From: Prosopocoilus inquinatus
Lineage: Eukaryota > Arthropoda > Insecta > Coleoptera > Lucanidae
NCBI GenBank assembly: GCA_036172665.1
Contig: CM069877.1
Span: 25,011,001 to 25,075,000, forward strand
Length of the DNA stretch: 64,000 nucleotides
Direction of reading: 5' to 3'
The notes beneath the pieces are model-generated. The model made no database searches and was not told where the DNA came from. It saw only the letters and a program-made list of their open reading frames with translations. Of this stretch, positions 30,601 through 40,612 are shown in pieces (the first letter of the stretch is position 1; each line of letters opens with the position of its first letter). The translations under genes were made by a program, and so were the position numbers.

Positions 30601-33600
30601 GACCACACCAAAGGGAAAACTATATATTCCGTTGAGGACCGACGGAATATAATAGCACGGAGGACGGACGGTGATTCACAGGCTACGGTTGACCAGTGGC
30701 TTGCTTACCCGGAGGGAAGTCTTAACCTGTGGGGGACCGGCGGGTTATACTAGCAAGGAGGCGGTTTACAAGCCGTGGATGACCTACGCTAGCTCACCAG
30801 GACGGGTCAGTATACTGCGGAGGCCAGCAGAATATCTAGAGACGAAAGAGCGGCAGGTTGACCATGCCAGGTAGGGTTAGGAGTGGACTAAGCGGATGAT
30901 CAGCGAAGTCAGCGTTTCTCGGCTCCGTTCCGAGTTTTATAACGGTTGGCTCTTCTCATTGGTCTGTTCAAAGCGGGGCAGCGCGAACACGTCGCTCGGT
31001 CCGGTTCAAGCGGTGAGTGAAAGGTTACACATAATTATGCTTCATCACAATAGACGTGTTCTTTTGCCACAAATCTCAACTCAAGTGTGGTTTATACAGT
31101 CACTAAAACTAATAACTAAACATTAATAACTATCAACTAAGAAATTAAAAGGCCATACTGATACGAAGCGGTTTTTACAACTTCACTAAAAATTAAGAAT
31201 TCATTTATTTCACTTCTTAGTGGAAAAGACAGGATGACCGTAAATTTGACTGTACTTTCTCTCCAGTTAATATTTCCTCCACGGAATTTTCATAGCTAAG
31301 TGTGCAACGAGCATGCGTAATTTTTGCTTGTATAAACGGAAACTTTTGCATAGTTTTCATTTTAGTTCTAGTTTTAGGGACTGTATAAACCAAGCATCAG
31401 ATAAACGTCATTGCCGTTGACATGAACAAGTAAGTTTGAACCAAGTTTGAACTGTGATTTCGATCTCCCACTGTGCGACTCGTGCACTCCTATTATTTGC
31501 CAGGCTACAGATTACTACACGGATGCGAAGGCTTGCATTCTCGCCATTTCTCATGCCGCCATTGTTAAAATATTTTATTAATCAGATAGTGTAAGGTTAC
31601 GACATACAGTGCAATGTTTTATTACTACTTTTATTCGTTGATTAAAATAGCATATTGATGAAAGGTGCATTAATGTATTAATACTCCAATACGCCGCAAT
31701 TTTCAAACTTCACACTACTACACTATCGACTACCTATACAATAGCTGAAGGATACGGAATCTTGCCGCATAACATCAAAAGTGCCGCTCGGAGCCTCCGC
31801 ATCTGTGTAGTAATCTATGGCCAGGTCACAGATTACTAGACAGATGCGAAGGCTCCAGGCGGCACCTTTGATGTTGCGCGGCAAAATTCCGTAACCTTCA
31901 GCCATTGCTTATGTATTTGATAAAGTGCGAAGTTTGAAAACTGCGGCATTAATGCACCTTTCATCAATTTGCTATTCTGATCAACGAATAAAGATAGTAA
32001 TGAAAATGAAATGAAATCATTTGATTAACAGTGCATTGTACTTCGTAACCTCACGCTATCTGATTAATACATCACCAAAACAATGGCGGCATGAGAAATG
32101 GCGGGAATGCCAGCCTTCGCATTTGTGTAGTAATCTTTGACCAGGTTGAAATACACATTCGAACTTACTTGTTCGCGCGAACGAAAAAGACGTTTATCTT
32201 TATTTATTTTAAAGTCAGTTTTGCGGTAAAAAGAACACAACTAAAGTATACTATTAAATTTAAGTTGGTATTTTTGCTAACTTTGTTTATGGAAGCACTA
32301 CGTTGATGATTTTCTTTTATTGTTTTTGTGCGAATTAATTATTCCATTTTCATTTTATTGAATTTTCATCGATTTGTTTTCGTTTTTTCTTTTTATCGAA
32401 TTATCTTCTGGCAAGACGCTCCACACAGTTTCTTCTTTCGTACATGCAGCTGTTTTCTAAAAATTATTTTCACCTTCCGCCCTAAAATCGTCGATTTTCT
32501 TTTGTTTTTTGTTCGATTTTTTTTTGTTGCTTTTTTTTACATTGCGCCGCAAAATTGTCGATTATCTTTTGTTTTTTGTTCATCAAGTGCTCGCTTTATG
32601 TTTTAATTTCGTCTCCTTGATCTCTTTTGTTTCTTTTTGTCGAAATGTTGTTTTAACGTATTTTCTTTTTTATTTGACGTCCAGAAGGTTACGACTGGCA
32701 CGCGTAAATCTGAAATATATGTACAAAGACAGCACTCTGGACGTTAAATTAAAAAAAAACACGTTATAAGATAATATTTCGACAAAAAGAAACAAAAAAT
32801 ACCTTATTCTATTGACGTTATTTTTAGTTTTAGTTTCTTTCTTGATATTGTTTTTGAAATTTTCAAGCAGCATCTTTCGTACGCCGTTGTATTTTTCTTT
32901 GTTTTCTTGCGTTCATTCTTAGTTTTTCGTTAGTTTTTTATTCGTTTTTTAGCCGAAGATTCGTTGATTACCTTTTGTTTGTCGTTCGCCTTATCATCGT
33001 TTTTTTTTTCAATTCGTTTGTTTATTCGTTTTTTTTTTCTTTTATCGAGCTTGTGTTTCTTGTTCCATTGACGTTATTTACAATTTAATTTCTTGTTTTC
33101 CAGTCAATTTTTTATAACTTTTAAACAGCAAGCAAACGTGATAATCCTCATTTTTCATAATTTTTTGAGCAGTTTTAAAGAAAAAAATTATAGTGTTCAC
33201 AGACTGTCGTGTTTTCAACAGCGCTCACTTATTACGTGTATAATTCGAATTTTGCGGACTTTAAAATTGCTAAATAATAATCTACTTAAGTTTAGGGCTG
33301 GAACTTTGCGGAGTGTCATTGAATATGTTCTTAACTACAAGGAAAATTTATAGAGCTCACAAAACTGTCGTATATTTGACAGCGTCTCAGTTATAACGTG
33401 TATAACTCGAATTTCACGGGATTTAAAATTGCTCGAAAAATAATCTAATCTCAGTTTGCACTTCGGCTTTCTTTTTGCTTTAATGAGTAGAACTACCAAT
33501 TTTGTCTATCAGGAATTACAGAACCGTTAAAAATAAATCCAGAACTTACTATAACTAATGAGATTCCATGAAATGATACGCCAGCTTTACAGACACCTGT

Positions 33601-35063
33601 TGAGAGTACATTGAAAAACAAACTGTAAGAAATAGATTTATGTGAAAAGCTGTCACAAACTAAACAACTTATTGATGAAATAATTAATAATATTCATTAG
33701 CAATTTCTTTCTTAATAAATTGAACCATGTAAAACCTGCTTTCAAAATTTAGGAACAATTATTTAATTTGAATACATTTTTCTTTTAATGTTAATAATAT
33801 TACCATCCATAACAAAATTTGTGAAATTATTAATTGAGTAGTCTTTTTAGATCCTTTTTAGTTTTGAGTATTAGTTTAATCAAAAAAATTTCCAAAAAAA
33901 AGCAGCGTTATTTTTTAAATAAAAATAAAATGAACCCCTTGTCATTTTTTTTAAAGTATTAATTTGTAACATTTTGTTTAACAGAGTATTTACTTAACAC
34001 TTTAATTTCATTTTTGACAAAATATTGAAGAAAAAAGTCAAGACTGTTTTAGAAAAAAAGCATGCAGATTTAGAAAATGTTTTACTGAGATATATACTAA
34101 ATGGAACATTTTAACATGCACAAGTTAAGTGAATACATTTTTTTTAAACTACCTTTCTAACAGATAAAATAGCGACATCTTACTATCGCTTTTTGACCTG
34201 CCATTGCAGTAGGATAGACAAATTGAAGCGGGATTTGCTCCTAATAAGTCCCCCATGCAAGGCGGCCATGCTTGCTGTCAAAGCATAATGAAAATTTTTC
34301 TAAATACCTTTCTAACAAATACTTAAGTTACTACAAGAAAATTTGTGTTAAAAAGTGCTTTATATAACTTACCACACCAGCCAGAGCAACCTTATCATTT
34401 TTATCAATCGGAATACTAAGAGGACCTTCTAGAAATACAATTATGTCTTCAAGAGCTTTTCTGTATTGACGAATGATAACAGTGGGATGCATTTGCTGTT
34501 CAAGAAACTGTTCAGCTGTTGCTAACATTTCACCAGCGAGTACGATCACTGAAGTGGTGCCATCTCCGACTTCCTCATCCTGAGTTCGTGCAATTTCAAT
34601 CATGCTCTTTGCCGCTGGATGTTGCACAGTTATTTCTCTTAAAATTGCATTTCCATCATTTGTCATGACTATACCTCCCATTGGGTCCATCAACATTTTT
34701 AGCATTGCTTGTGGCCCCAAACATGTTCGTATAACGTCTGCTATTTGCTAAAATAAGAGGGCTTTATTAACATAACCTAAAACAAACTCCTATGTTTAGA
34801 GTTAAGAGCGTCAGATATTTATTTAAGTAAATGTAAATAAGATGCGAATTTTCTTTTAAGGAAAATTTGGACTCTATTAAACATTCTTAAATAACGCTGC
34901 ACGTGCTTACTTTTCCGGCATTAATATTCTCCACCTGAACTTTGCGACCGGAATCGCGCTTAGTATTTTGACCTAAAATGCAAGATAAAAATGTCTTTAG
35001 ATGTTTCATTGATAAATAAAGTAACTTACTTAAAACTAATACAGGCGCTCGTCCAGGAAACAT
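24648..35063 (-). CDS. CCT3: T-complex protein 1 subunit gamma (CCT3)
   Basis: CCT3 is one of eight subunits of the cytosolic TRiC/CCT chaperonin, which folds actin, tubulin and other proteins with ATP. Coding exons are 35063-35030, 34972-34911, 34747-34373, 26294-26058, 26004-25921, 25872-25549 and 25166-24648, each with GT donor and AG acceptor. Together they give 544 codons, close to the usual family length of about 545. Motifs are SQNTKRDSGRKVQVENI, LGPQAMLKMLMDPMGGIVM, GDGTTSV (ATP-binding, residues 93-97), HPKMKRYIENPRIILLD, EKGVSDLAQH, NLQDALQVARN with Asp 395, and WGIDGETGEI. The start MFPGRAPVLVL matches family N-termini. No lesion was seen. Intron 3 (34372-26295) is 8078 bp and full of repeats; the other introns are short. 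Confidence 0.97.
27725..28130 (+). repeat. Tandem repeat, about 165-bp units (three partial)
   Basis: Units begin near 27727, 27892 and 28053 with CGTSTCASTTRTAACNYG, then share TATAACTCGAATTTCGCGGG, AAAATAATCTA and GGCTGGAACTCTRCRGAAAG. Two more units lie at 33184-33449 in the same orientation and one at about 29825-29960 inverted. The right-hand array abuts the right terminal inverted repeat. Confidence 0.82.
28138..28497 (+). repeat. Dispersed repeat, copy with internal deletion
   Basis: This is homologous to 55204-55608 over its length: AGCCCGTCCARTCTCCCAGA, CCCGGTTTAACAGAGAYGCG, AGCTATTAATTGTTATTAAA. Relative to that copy about 52 bases are missing between the CCCAGA and the CCCGGTTT blocks. 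No coding content. Confidence 0.8.
28720..29765. repeat. Inverted repeat inside the foldback element
   Basis: About 28735-28925 (minus) and 29570-29760 (plus) are inverted copies of each other, sharing GAAAGTTATAGTCTGTTTCG. The spacer (28930-29560) is AT-rich. The arms translate similarly (LKTSLNKQFIWVIA / LKTSLNKLFIRVMA) but no known protein was recognised. Confidence 0.7.
30475..31000 (+). repeat. GC-rich block with three hairpin-bearing units
   Basis: This is a GC-rich island in AT-rich DNA. Three stems with similar loops follow each other every 90-100 bp. 30623-30632 pairs with 30642-30651 (10 bp perfect, loop TGAGGACCG). 30723-30729 pairs with 30741-30747 (loop TGGGGGACCGG). 30810-30818 pairs with 30827-30835 (one mismatch, loop GGAGGCCA). 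The stems differ in sequence but stay paired. The block also reads as a degenerate peptide repeat (GGPAGYTSKEAV / RRPAEYLETKER), so it could be coding remains instead. Not identified. Confidence 0.6.
31395..32205. repeat. Large palindrome, arms about 400 bp
   Basis: The two halves, meeting near 31820, are reverse complements with scattered differences: for example GGATGCGAAGGCTTGCATTC near 31520 mirrors 32108-32130. Each half is itself bounded by a 30-bp inverted motif AGATTACTACACRGATGCGA, so the structure looks like two copies of one MITE joined head to head. Confidence 0.82.
32320..33080. repeat. T-rich low-complexity block with a hairpin
   Basis: The plus strand is rich in TTTTGTTTTTTGTTC and CGTTTTTT runs, with a 63-bp direct repeat at 32485-32583. 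32625-32690 and 32733-32800 form an inverted repeat (TTTGTTTCTTTTTGTCGAAA and its complement; TGACGTCCAGA and TCTGGACGTTA). Long ORFs here are low-complexity artefacts. Confidence 0.6.
33184..33449 (+). repeat. Second array of the 165-bp tandem repeat
   Basis: Two units match those at 27725-28130, in the same orientation, ending where the right terminal inverted repeat begins. Confidence 0.8.
34168..34290 (+). repeat. Dispersed repeat copy (family also at 9736 and 54240)
   Basis: It shares AAAATAGCGACATC, TTTTTGACCTGCCATTGCAG, ACAAATTGAAGCG and AAGTCCCCCATGCAAGGCGG with 54240-54365. The 32-bp palindrome arm at 9736 is the middle of this unit. It lies in CCT3 intron 3, outside the foldback element. 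Confidence 0.75.
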
Positions 35064-35361
35064 GATTTTTTCTGAAAAATAGCACAACTTTTTTCGATCT
35101 ACTTACAATACAACGTGCTACGCACTTACGTTGAACAAATTCAGCAAATCAGACAAATGACAAGTTTGTGACAAATTGATTCAGTGTTACCAATACCGAA
35201 TACAGAATGTCCAGATTTTTGAATACTGATGGCTGGATATAGGGAGTAGGGACCTTGAGTAATTTCCGTTTTTTTATTTATTTACCATCAAGTAGGTCTT
35301 GATTTTATTTTATTAGGTTGGCTATTAAAGTTAAATTAGACAAATTAATTTCATGTCATTA
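35064..35361. promoter_or_regulatory. CCT3 upstream region
   Basis: This is the sequence immediately upstream of the CCT3 ATG (minus strand). No TATA box at a clear distance and no other gene is evident. A palindromic MITE begins 299 bp upstream. Confidence 0.35.
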
Positions 35362-35489
35362 GGCCCGGTTTTTCAATCACAAGTTAACCCTAACTCTCGG
35401 TTTATTTCCATGGTAACAAGTACGAAGGCAATTGTTTCCATGGTAATAAACTGAAGGTTAAAGTTAACTTGTGATTGAAAAACCGGGCC
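35362..35489. mobile_element. Tourist-like (PIF/Harbinger) MITE, 128 bp
   Basis: Near-perfect inverted ends of about 27 bp start GGCCCGGTTTTTCAATCACA, and a perfect TTA lies on each side (35359-35361 and 35490-35492). GGCC ends and a TWA duplication are typical of PIF/Harbinger MITEs. The inner CCATGGTAAYAA motifs are also mirrored, so almost the whole unit can fold. Confidence 0.9.
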
Positions 35490-35745
35490 TTAAGGGCATT
35501 CAACGGATGCAATCGATTCACAATCGATTTATGATTACATAGTTTAGCGTTCAACGTATATGAATCGATTCAACATCGACTGTTAAATTTTTAATCATAA
35601 AAATTTTGCGATACATGCGATGCGATTAAATATGGCGTCGAAGTGTCATTTGCTGTCAAAGATAAGAAGTAGTGAGTGTTATGTGCGCTAGTTGTTTATT
35701 TTAGAAATAAGTAAAAGTAAAAAGAGATGCACTCTCTTTAAAAAA

Positions 35746-35847
35746 ATGGACCTCAGGAATTTGGAAGTAAAAAGGAAATACGCCGACAACTTCGATGACG
35801 CGTTACCGCTTCCTTGTGCAATGCTCAGAAGACATGAGCCGCATTAG
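35746..35847 (+). CDS. Small ORF of 33 codons, unidentified
   Basis: A plus-strand ATG follows an A-run and opens a 33-codon frame with non-AT-rich codons (MDLRNLEVKRKYADNFDDAL...), ending TAG, with AATAAA at about 35854. It resembles no family I can name. Composition differs from its surroundings, but a chance frame or transposon remnant is equally likely. Confidence 0.25.
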   Translation: MDLRNLEVKRKYADNFDDALPLPCAMLRRHEPH

Positions 35848-35849
35848 AT

Positions 35850-38490
35850 TTATGAATAAATTGTGAAATTATACCTTGTGCAAAAGACTATATGTGGGCC
35901 TTATTATTTTATTTGTGCTGAATTGTACTTAATTAGTTAATTTATTTGTTATTAAAAAAATGTATAAAATGCTTGTCTGAGCTTAGTTCAGCTGAGGTCA
36001 AACCATTAATAAACATAACCTAACAAAACAAAATAAGAAAAATGTCAAAGCAAAGCCATGGGTTGCGTTAAGTGAACGGCAATTTTGACCAAAGTGGTCG
36101 GACTTTACTACCCACTAAGCAAAAAGATCTTATGTAAACATTGTGTGAAAGTTTTTTTTGTTAGATGTAATGTTTACGGTTAAACGTTTTTAATGTAGAA
36201 AGTAACGTTACGCCAATAGTTCTATGTCCTAGTAAGCGATGTTGCAGAATAACGTTACAAAAAAAAATGTTGACCCGACGTCTATTAACGCTGCATAAAT
36301 ATAAATTGCAATGTTTTATTAATGTTTACATGTAATATTATCTTTATGTTTCCTATACTTGTTTCATGAACGTTCCTTTAGGAATGTGTCATTGACGTTC
36401 CTTTAGAAACATTGCACTACTGTTGCAGTACAACACATTGTGTTTCACTTCTCAACTGCACACCCCTGTCCTTTTTTTTATTTTATTAACGCATTGATTT
36501 TAAATTTTCGCCTTGTCTAATCATGAAATGTTATTAAGAAAAGTTGTTTAAAATTAGGAAATAACCCCAATTCCCAAATTTCAGGGAATATTTTTAATTA
36601 TTTGATTAACAGCAAAATTTAGCTAGCTGAAATACACAGAACCAAAAATATCATTACCTATATGTTATACTAAGCCTTCATCATGTGGTGTCCATTTTTC
36701 AAAAGGTCTGTCATTTTGCTCTCCATGGGACAGTTACAAAAGAAAATATTCACTGTAAATGTATTATTTCAGCTTGTCTTTGAATAATTAAAAATTAAAA
36801 TTTTTCGCCCAAATTTGAGAATTTGGATTATTTTCTGATTCTAAACAATTTTTCTTTGTAACTTTTCGTGATTAAACAAGATCAAATATGTTAATTTTTT
36901 GCAATTTGCAAAAATTTAGAATCGATCCGTTAATAAATTAAAAAAGTCAGGGATTTGTAGCTGAGAAGTAAAACACAGGGGATATCTTTAAAGCAAACCG
37001 CACATTAGCATCGCATCATTTTGCAAACTAAAAATCTGCAGCAATCGGTACCTAACATAGTTTTTGTATGTCAGTTCATTCCGTACTGACTGGTGCAAAT
37101 TTTTAGTTTAGCAGTATGAAGCAATGTAACAGATCCTAACGTCCACTCCTATAAAGCTGCTTTAATACTTGTAAACTTTCAAATGTTTCATTACAGCGCT
37201 AGCCCTTTGCTGAGGAGCCCCCAAACTGGGTCGAAACAGCTGTCTAAGGGATCCCACTGTAATCGAAACTGTATTCATAATAAGTAGTTGCAAAGGATTC
37301 TTACTCACATATGTATAATATTCAAATTCTCCTTATCCTGAGATCTTTCTTATTTTGTGAGACAGGGATAGATTTAATAAATTCGAAACCCATCCTCTTG
37401 TAAGAAAGTCCCAATGACCAAATGCAAAGATAAAGTATATCTGTATTAAAGTATCTACATAAATTATATTTTCTAATTATGACACAGAAGGAATCTAATC
37501 TAATACTATGCAAAGTGTTTATTAATACAATTAATGAAACTTGGGTGGACATCCATATATGTATTTACAATCAAAATAATATGTGGAAACACCAAATATA
37601 AAAATATAAACCGTGAAGATCAAAATAATTATAAAATCTAATCCGCTTATTAATCTAAGCGGGCGAAATAGGTGTACTTGCAGGCGGGAGACAATACAAC
37701 GTAAAGCTGCGTATCAGCTGTGTCTATTTGCTGAGTTGAGTTTGGTCCAAAACTTCTATTTAATCGTTGTTAATCATGCATTTGCTTCAAAAACTTGTAT
37801 GGCTTCATCATTTTACCATGCTAAAAATTTTGTTCTGGGTGAGGTGCCAAAATTCTGTAAGTATAAATTAAGAAAGTGATATATAAGTACATTATAATGT
37901 CAAAACTATTAAAAAAATCGTATTACTTACCCTTCATCAGTTTTTCAACATTTCAATTTTTCCTTATTAATATAAAAACATTTTAGACGATGTGACTGAT
38001 AATATGAAATTTATCTGTTTTACAAATACGTAAAATAAATAAGGCATTTTACCTCTATATTTTCTACGTGTATATTGCATTCTGTATTCTATCATTAAAA
38101 TGTAGTAAAGCATCACTTTCGAGGATTTATCGAAAAGCGATAGTGCAGCCTAACTGCATAGGTTTTTTTCCCTTTTCCTAAGACAATGTCACTTTCCAAA
38201 TCTGAAGTGAAAGCAAATGTCTTTTTGCTTAGCTTTGGCTTAAAATAAGATAAATCCAGCACAAATTTTATTGAGTAATATAATTGGCTGTATTTGTATA
38301 CATTTTCAGTTGATTTCCACTATTTTGTTCTAAATTTAGAATTGAAAGGGCGTAGTGGATGAAGGGAATTCTCGTATTGACATCCTTATATTTAATAAAC
38401 GTTTCTAAATAAATTTTTAAAAGTGTATTTCTTATAACGAGCTTTCAACAAAAAAAATACACCTCGAGTAGCCTTGGAAACAAAAGTACC
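35850..38490. other. Intergenic; no gene seen apart from the ribozyme-like motif
   Basis: AT-rich sequence. Near 36058-36082 GGTTGCGTTAAGTGAACGG mirrors 50516-50538, marking the end of a shared repeat. The hammerhead-like motif is listed separately. No ORF carries a recognisable domain. Confidence 0.5.
37203..37250 (+). ncRNA. Hammerhead ribozyme candidate
   Basis: All core parts appear in order. Stem I 5' strand is at 37203-37209, then CTGAGGA (37210-37216, the CUGANGA core). Stem II is GCCC...GGGTC with loop CAAACT and one mismatch, then GAAA (37233-37236). Stem III is the short A-C/G-U stem with an AGCT loop, then UC with cleavage expected after C37244. Stem I 3' strand TAAGGG (37245-37250) pairs with CCCTTTG. 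Very short stem III hammerheads are typical of Penelope-like and related retroelements. Sequence-based only. Confidence 0.7.
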
Positions 38491-38717
38491 TGTTTATGTT
38501 TGATTGTACTTTTCTTTGTTGTTGGTTGTCATGCGTTGGGGTGTTTTTGTGAATTATCAATTTGTTTTAATGATTAAACACGTGCACGTTTTTTACTGCT
38601 TTTTATTGTTCGCCATCTTGCTGGCCACACACATGAAGTTTTTTGTCAACGCTACTTAAAGCATTGCTACCAACTTAAACATCTGTACAGTTCTACATTC
38701 TAAATAAATCTCAAACA
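38491..38717 (-). repeat. 3' LTR of BEL/Pao element
   Basis: TGTTTATGTT...TCAAACA on the plus strand; near-identical to 44160-44386. Confidence 0.95.
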
Positions 38718-38788
38718 TACCCCCCACCGTTGAAAAACTTCAACTTAAATACAATACAAGGTAAATGTGCAGTTCATAAATTCAAACA

Positions 38789-40612
38789 CTAACAATCTTT
38801 AGTTTCAGGTCTCTGCACTGGAAGAGGACAAATCTTGGCCACAGCTCGCTTCAGAGTACCCTTGGAGGTCCTTAAAGAAACAACTCGAACAATGCCGTCC
38901 TTTCCGGGATGCACTGCAATAACGCGACCCATTTTCCAGCACAGGGGCGGTAAATTTTCTTCTTTGATTAACACAAGTGAATCTACTTCTATGTTTTTTA
39001 CAGGTAAATTCCACTTGTTCCGCTGCTGAACTTCGGCTATGAATTCCTTAGACCAGCGGGTCCAAAAGTGCTGTTGGAGCTTCTGAAGTCGTTGGTATAA
39101 CGATAGCCTGTTGTCAGGAATTTCTTGCACATCAGGGTCAACCAACGAAGTTAGTGGTTTCCCAATGAGAAAGTGAGCCGGTGTTAAGGGATTCAAGTCG
39201 TTTGGATTGGATGAAAGAGGACAAAGAGGGCGAGAATTCAACACTGCTTCAATTTGAGTAAGTAATGTTAGAAAGTCTTCGAAACAGAGACTTGCATTGC
39301 CCGCAACGCGCCTTAAATGGTGCTTGACGGATTTAACACCGGCCTCCCAAATCCCGCCAAAATGGGGAGAATGTGGCGGTATGAACTTCCACGTTACGCC
39401 TTCATTAGTAAATCTTTCTTGTAAATCATTTTTATTTTTTGTCAAAAATGTACGTACTTCTATCAGCTGATTATTGGCCCCGACAAAATTAGTCCCATTA
39501 TCGGAAAAAATCTGATGCGGTTTACCACGTCTAGCTATAAATCTCCTAAAAGAAGCGATGAAGGCTTCTGTAGTTAGATCTGTAACGGCGTCAAGGTGCA
39601 TTGCCTTTGTTGTGAAGCAAACATACAGACATAAATAACATTTAAAAGTTTTAGCTCCGCGGCCACGCTTTGTTTTTAGCAAAAAGGGACCTGCATAGTC
39701 GACACCCGCGTAATGAAATGGGAATGAAATCTTTAAACGTTGCTCAGGCAAGTCGCCCATAAATGGCAAACATTGCTTAGGCTTTGCCTTAAAACAAGCT
39801 ATACATTCGTGGACCACTCTTTTTTCTGTGTTTCTGCCTAAAATAGGCCAAAATTTTTCACGTATGGACGCGAGTAATTGTTGGGGTTCAGCGTGCAGTA
39901 ATCTTTTGTGCTCAGAGATAAACAATAGCTTTGTAAAATGGTGGTTAGTCGGCAACAACATAGGATGTATTTTGTCTGTGGTGAAATTTGAAAGTTTTAA
40001 CCTCCCACCAACTCTCAAAGTGCCTTCTTTGTCTAGAAATGGGCTTAATTTAAGAAGCTTGCTGCCTTTCTCAACATGATTATATTTGCTGATTTGAGAA
40101 ATATCGTTTTGAAAAGATGATCGCTGTACTTGCTTAACTAGCACCACGACAGTTTCATCTAATTCGTTCTTAGACAGAGCACCGCTTTTACGAAGATTTA
40201 ACGGTTTTCTTGTGTTTTGGATAAATCTCAAGTAAATTGCTGCAACCCTAGCTAACCTACAGAAGCTGGAAAATCTTTCAATTTCAATGAAATCTGGAAA
40301 AGAGGTAACTAAGAGAACTTCCTTTTGTACTTTCATTTCCGGTAAAACCTCATTCGGGATATACACGCAAGACTTAGGCCAATTTGATGTATCCTCTTGT
40401 AACCAATGAGGACCTTTCCACCAAAAATCTGAATCTATTAGGAAATGAGAGCTCACTCCCCTTGACACCAGATCTGCGGGATTTTCCTTTGATGGAACAT
40501 AATGCCATTCGTCCGACCTGGTTAAACTCTGGATTTCGAAAATTCGATTACCCACAAAGATTTTTAAAACATTTGGAGAACAATTTATCCAACTTAATAC
40601 TGCAGTAGTCAC
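38789..40612 (-). pseudogene. BEL/Pao integrase and C-terminal region
   Basis: The 607-codon open frame starts in the end of RNase H (SLTRSDEWHYVPSKENPADL). It then has the integrase zinc region (HHFTKLLFISEHKRLLHAEP; CIACFKAKPKQ), catalytic motifs VDYAGPF, FSDNGTNFVGA and PHSPHFGGIWEAGVKSVKHH (D, D, E all present), and the C-terminal GRVIAVHPGKDGIVRVV stretch typical of DUF5641. The domains look functional, but the upstream junction to RNase H is out of frame near 40548-40612. Confidence 0.92.

Larger units (their letters stand above)
26964..33596. mobile_element. Foldback/Mutator-like element in CCT3 intron 3
   Basis: 26964-27103 and 33450-33596 are inverted repeats of 140-147 bp, matching at most positions; each starts GTGTCTGT at its outer end. 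Immediately outside lie CTGTCGAGA (26955-26963) and CTGTTGAGA (33597-33605), a 9-bp direct repeat with one mismatch. Long TIRs with 9-bp duplications are known for Mutator-like and Drosophila Foldback elements. Inside are tandem repeats, a GC-rich block, a large palindrome and no recognisable transposase, so it is presumably non-autonomous and composite. Confidence 0.8.
26295..34372 (-). other. CCT3 intron 3
   Basis: Donor GTAAGT at 34372-34367, acceptor CAG at 26297-26295. The phase-0 junction joins LAGV to IKGCLGTKF as in other CCT3 proteins. It is expanded by a 6.6-kb foldback element (26964-33596) and, nearer the donor, a piece of another repeat family (about 34168-34290). 26300-26954 and 33606-34167 show nothing recognised. 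Confidence 0.9.

Noticed and set aside
30671..30874. 67-codon ORF in the GC-rich block as a functional gene
   Set aside because: It has no start context or family I can name and ends within the repeat; kept only as an alternative explanation for the hairpin units.
32328..32873. Overlapping Phe-rich ORFs suggesting membrane proteins
   Set aside because: They come from T-rich low-complexity sequence; both strands give similar artefacts.
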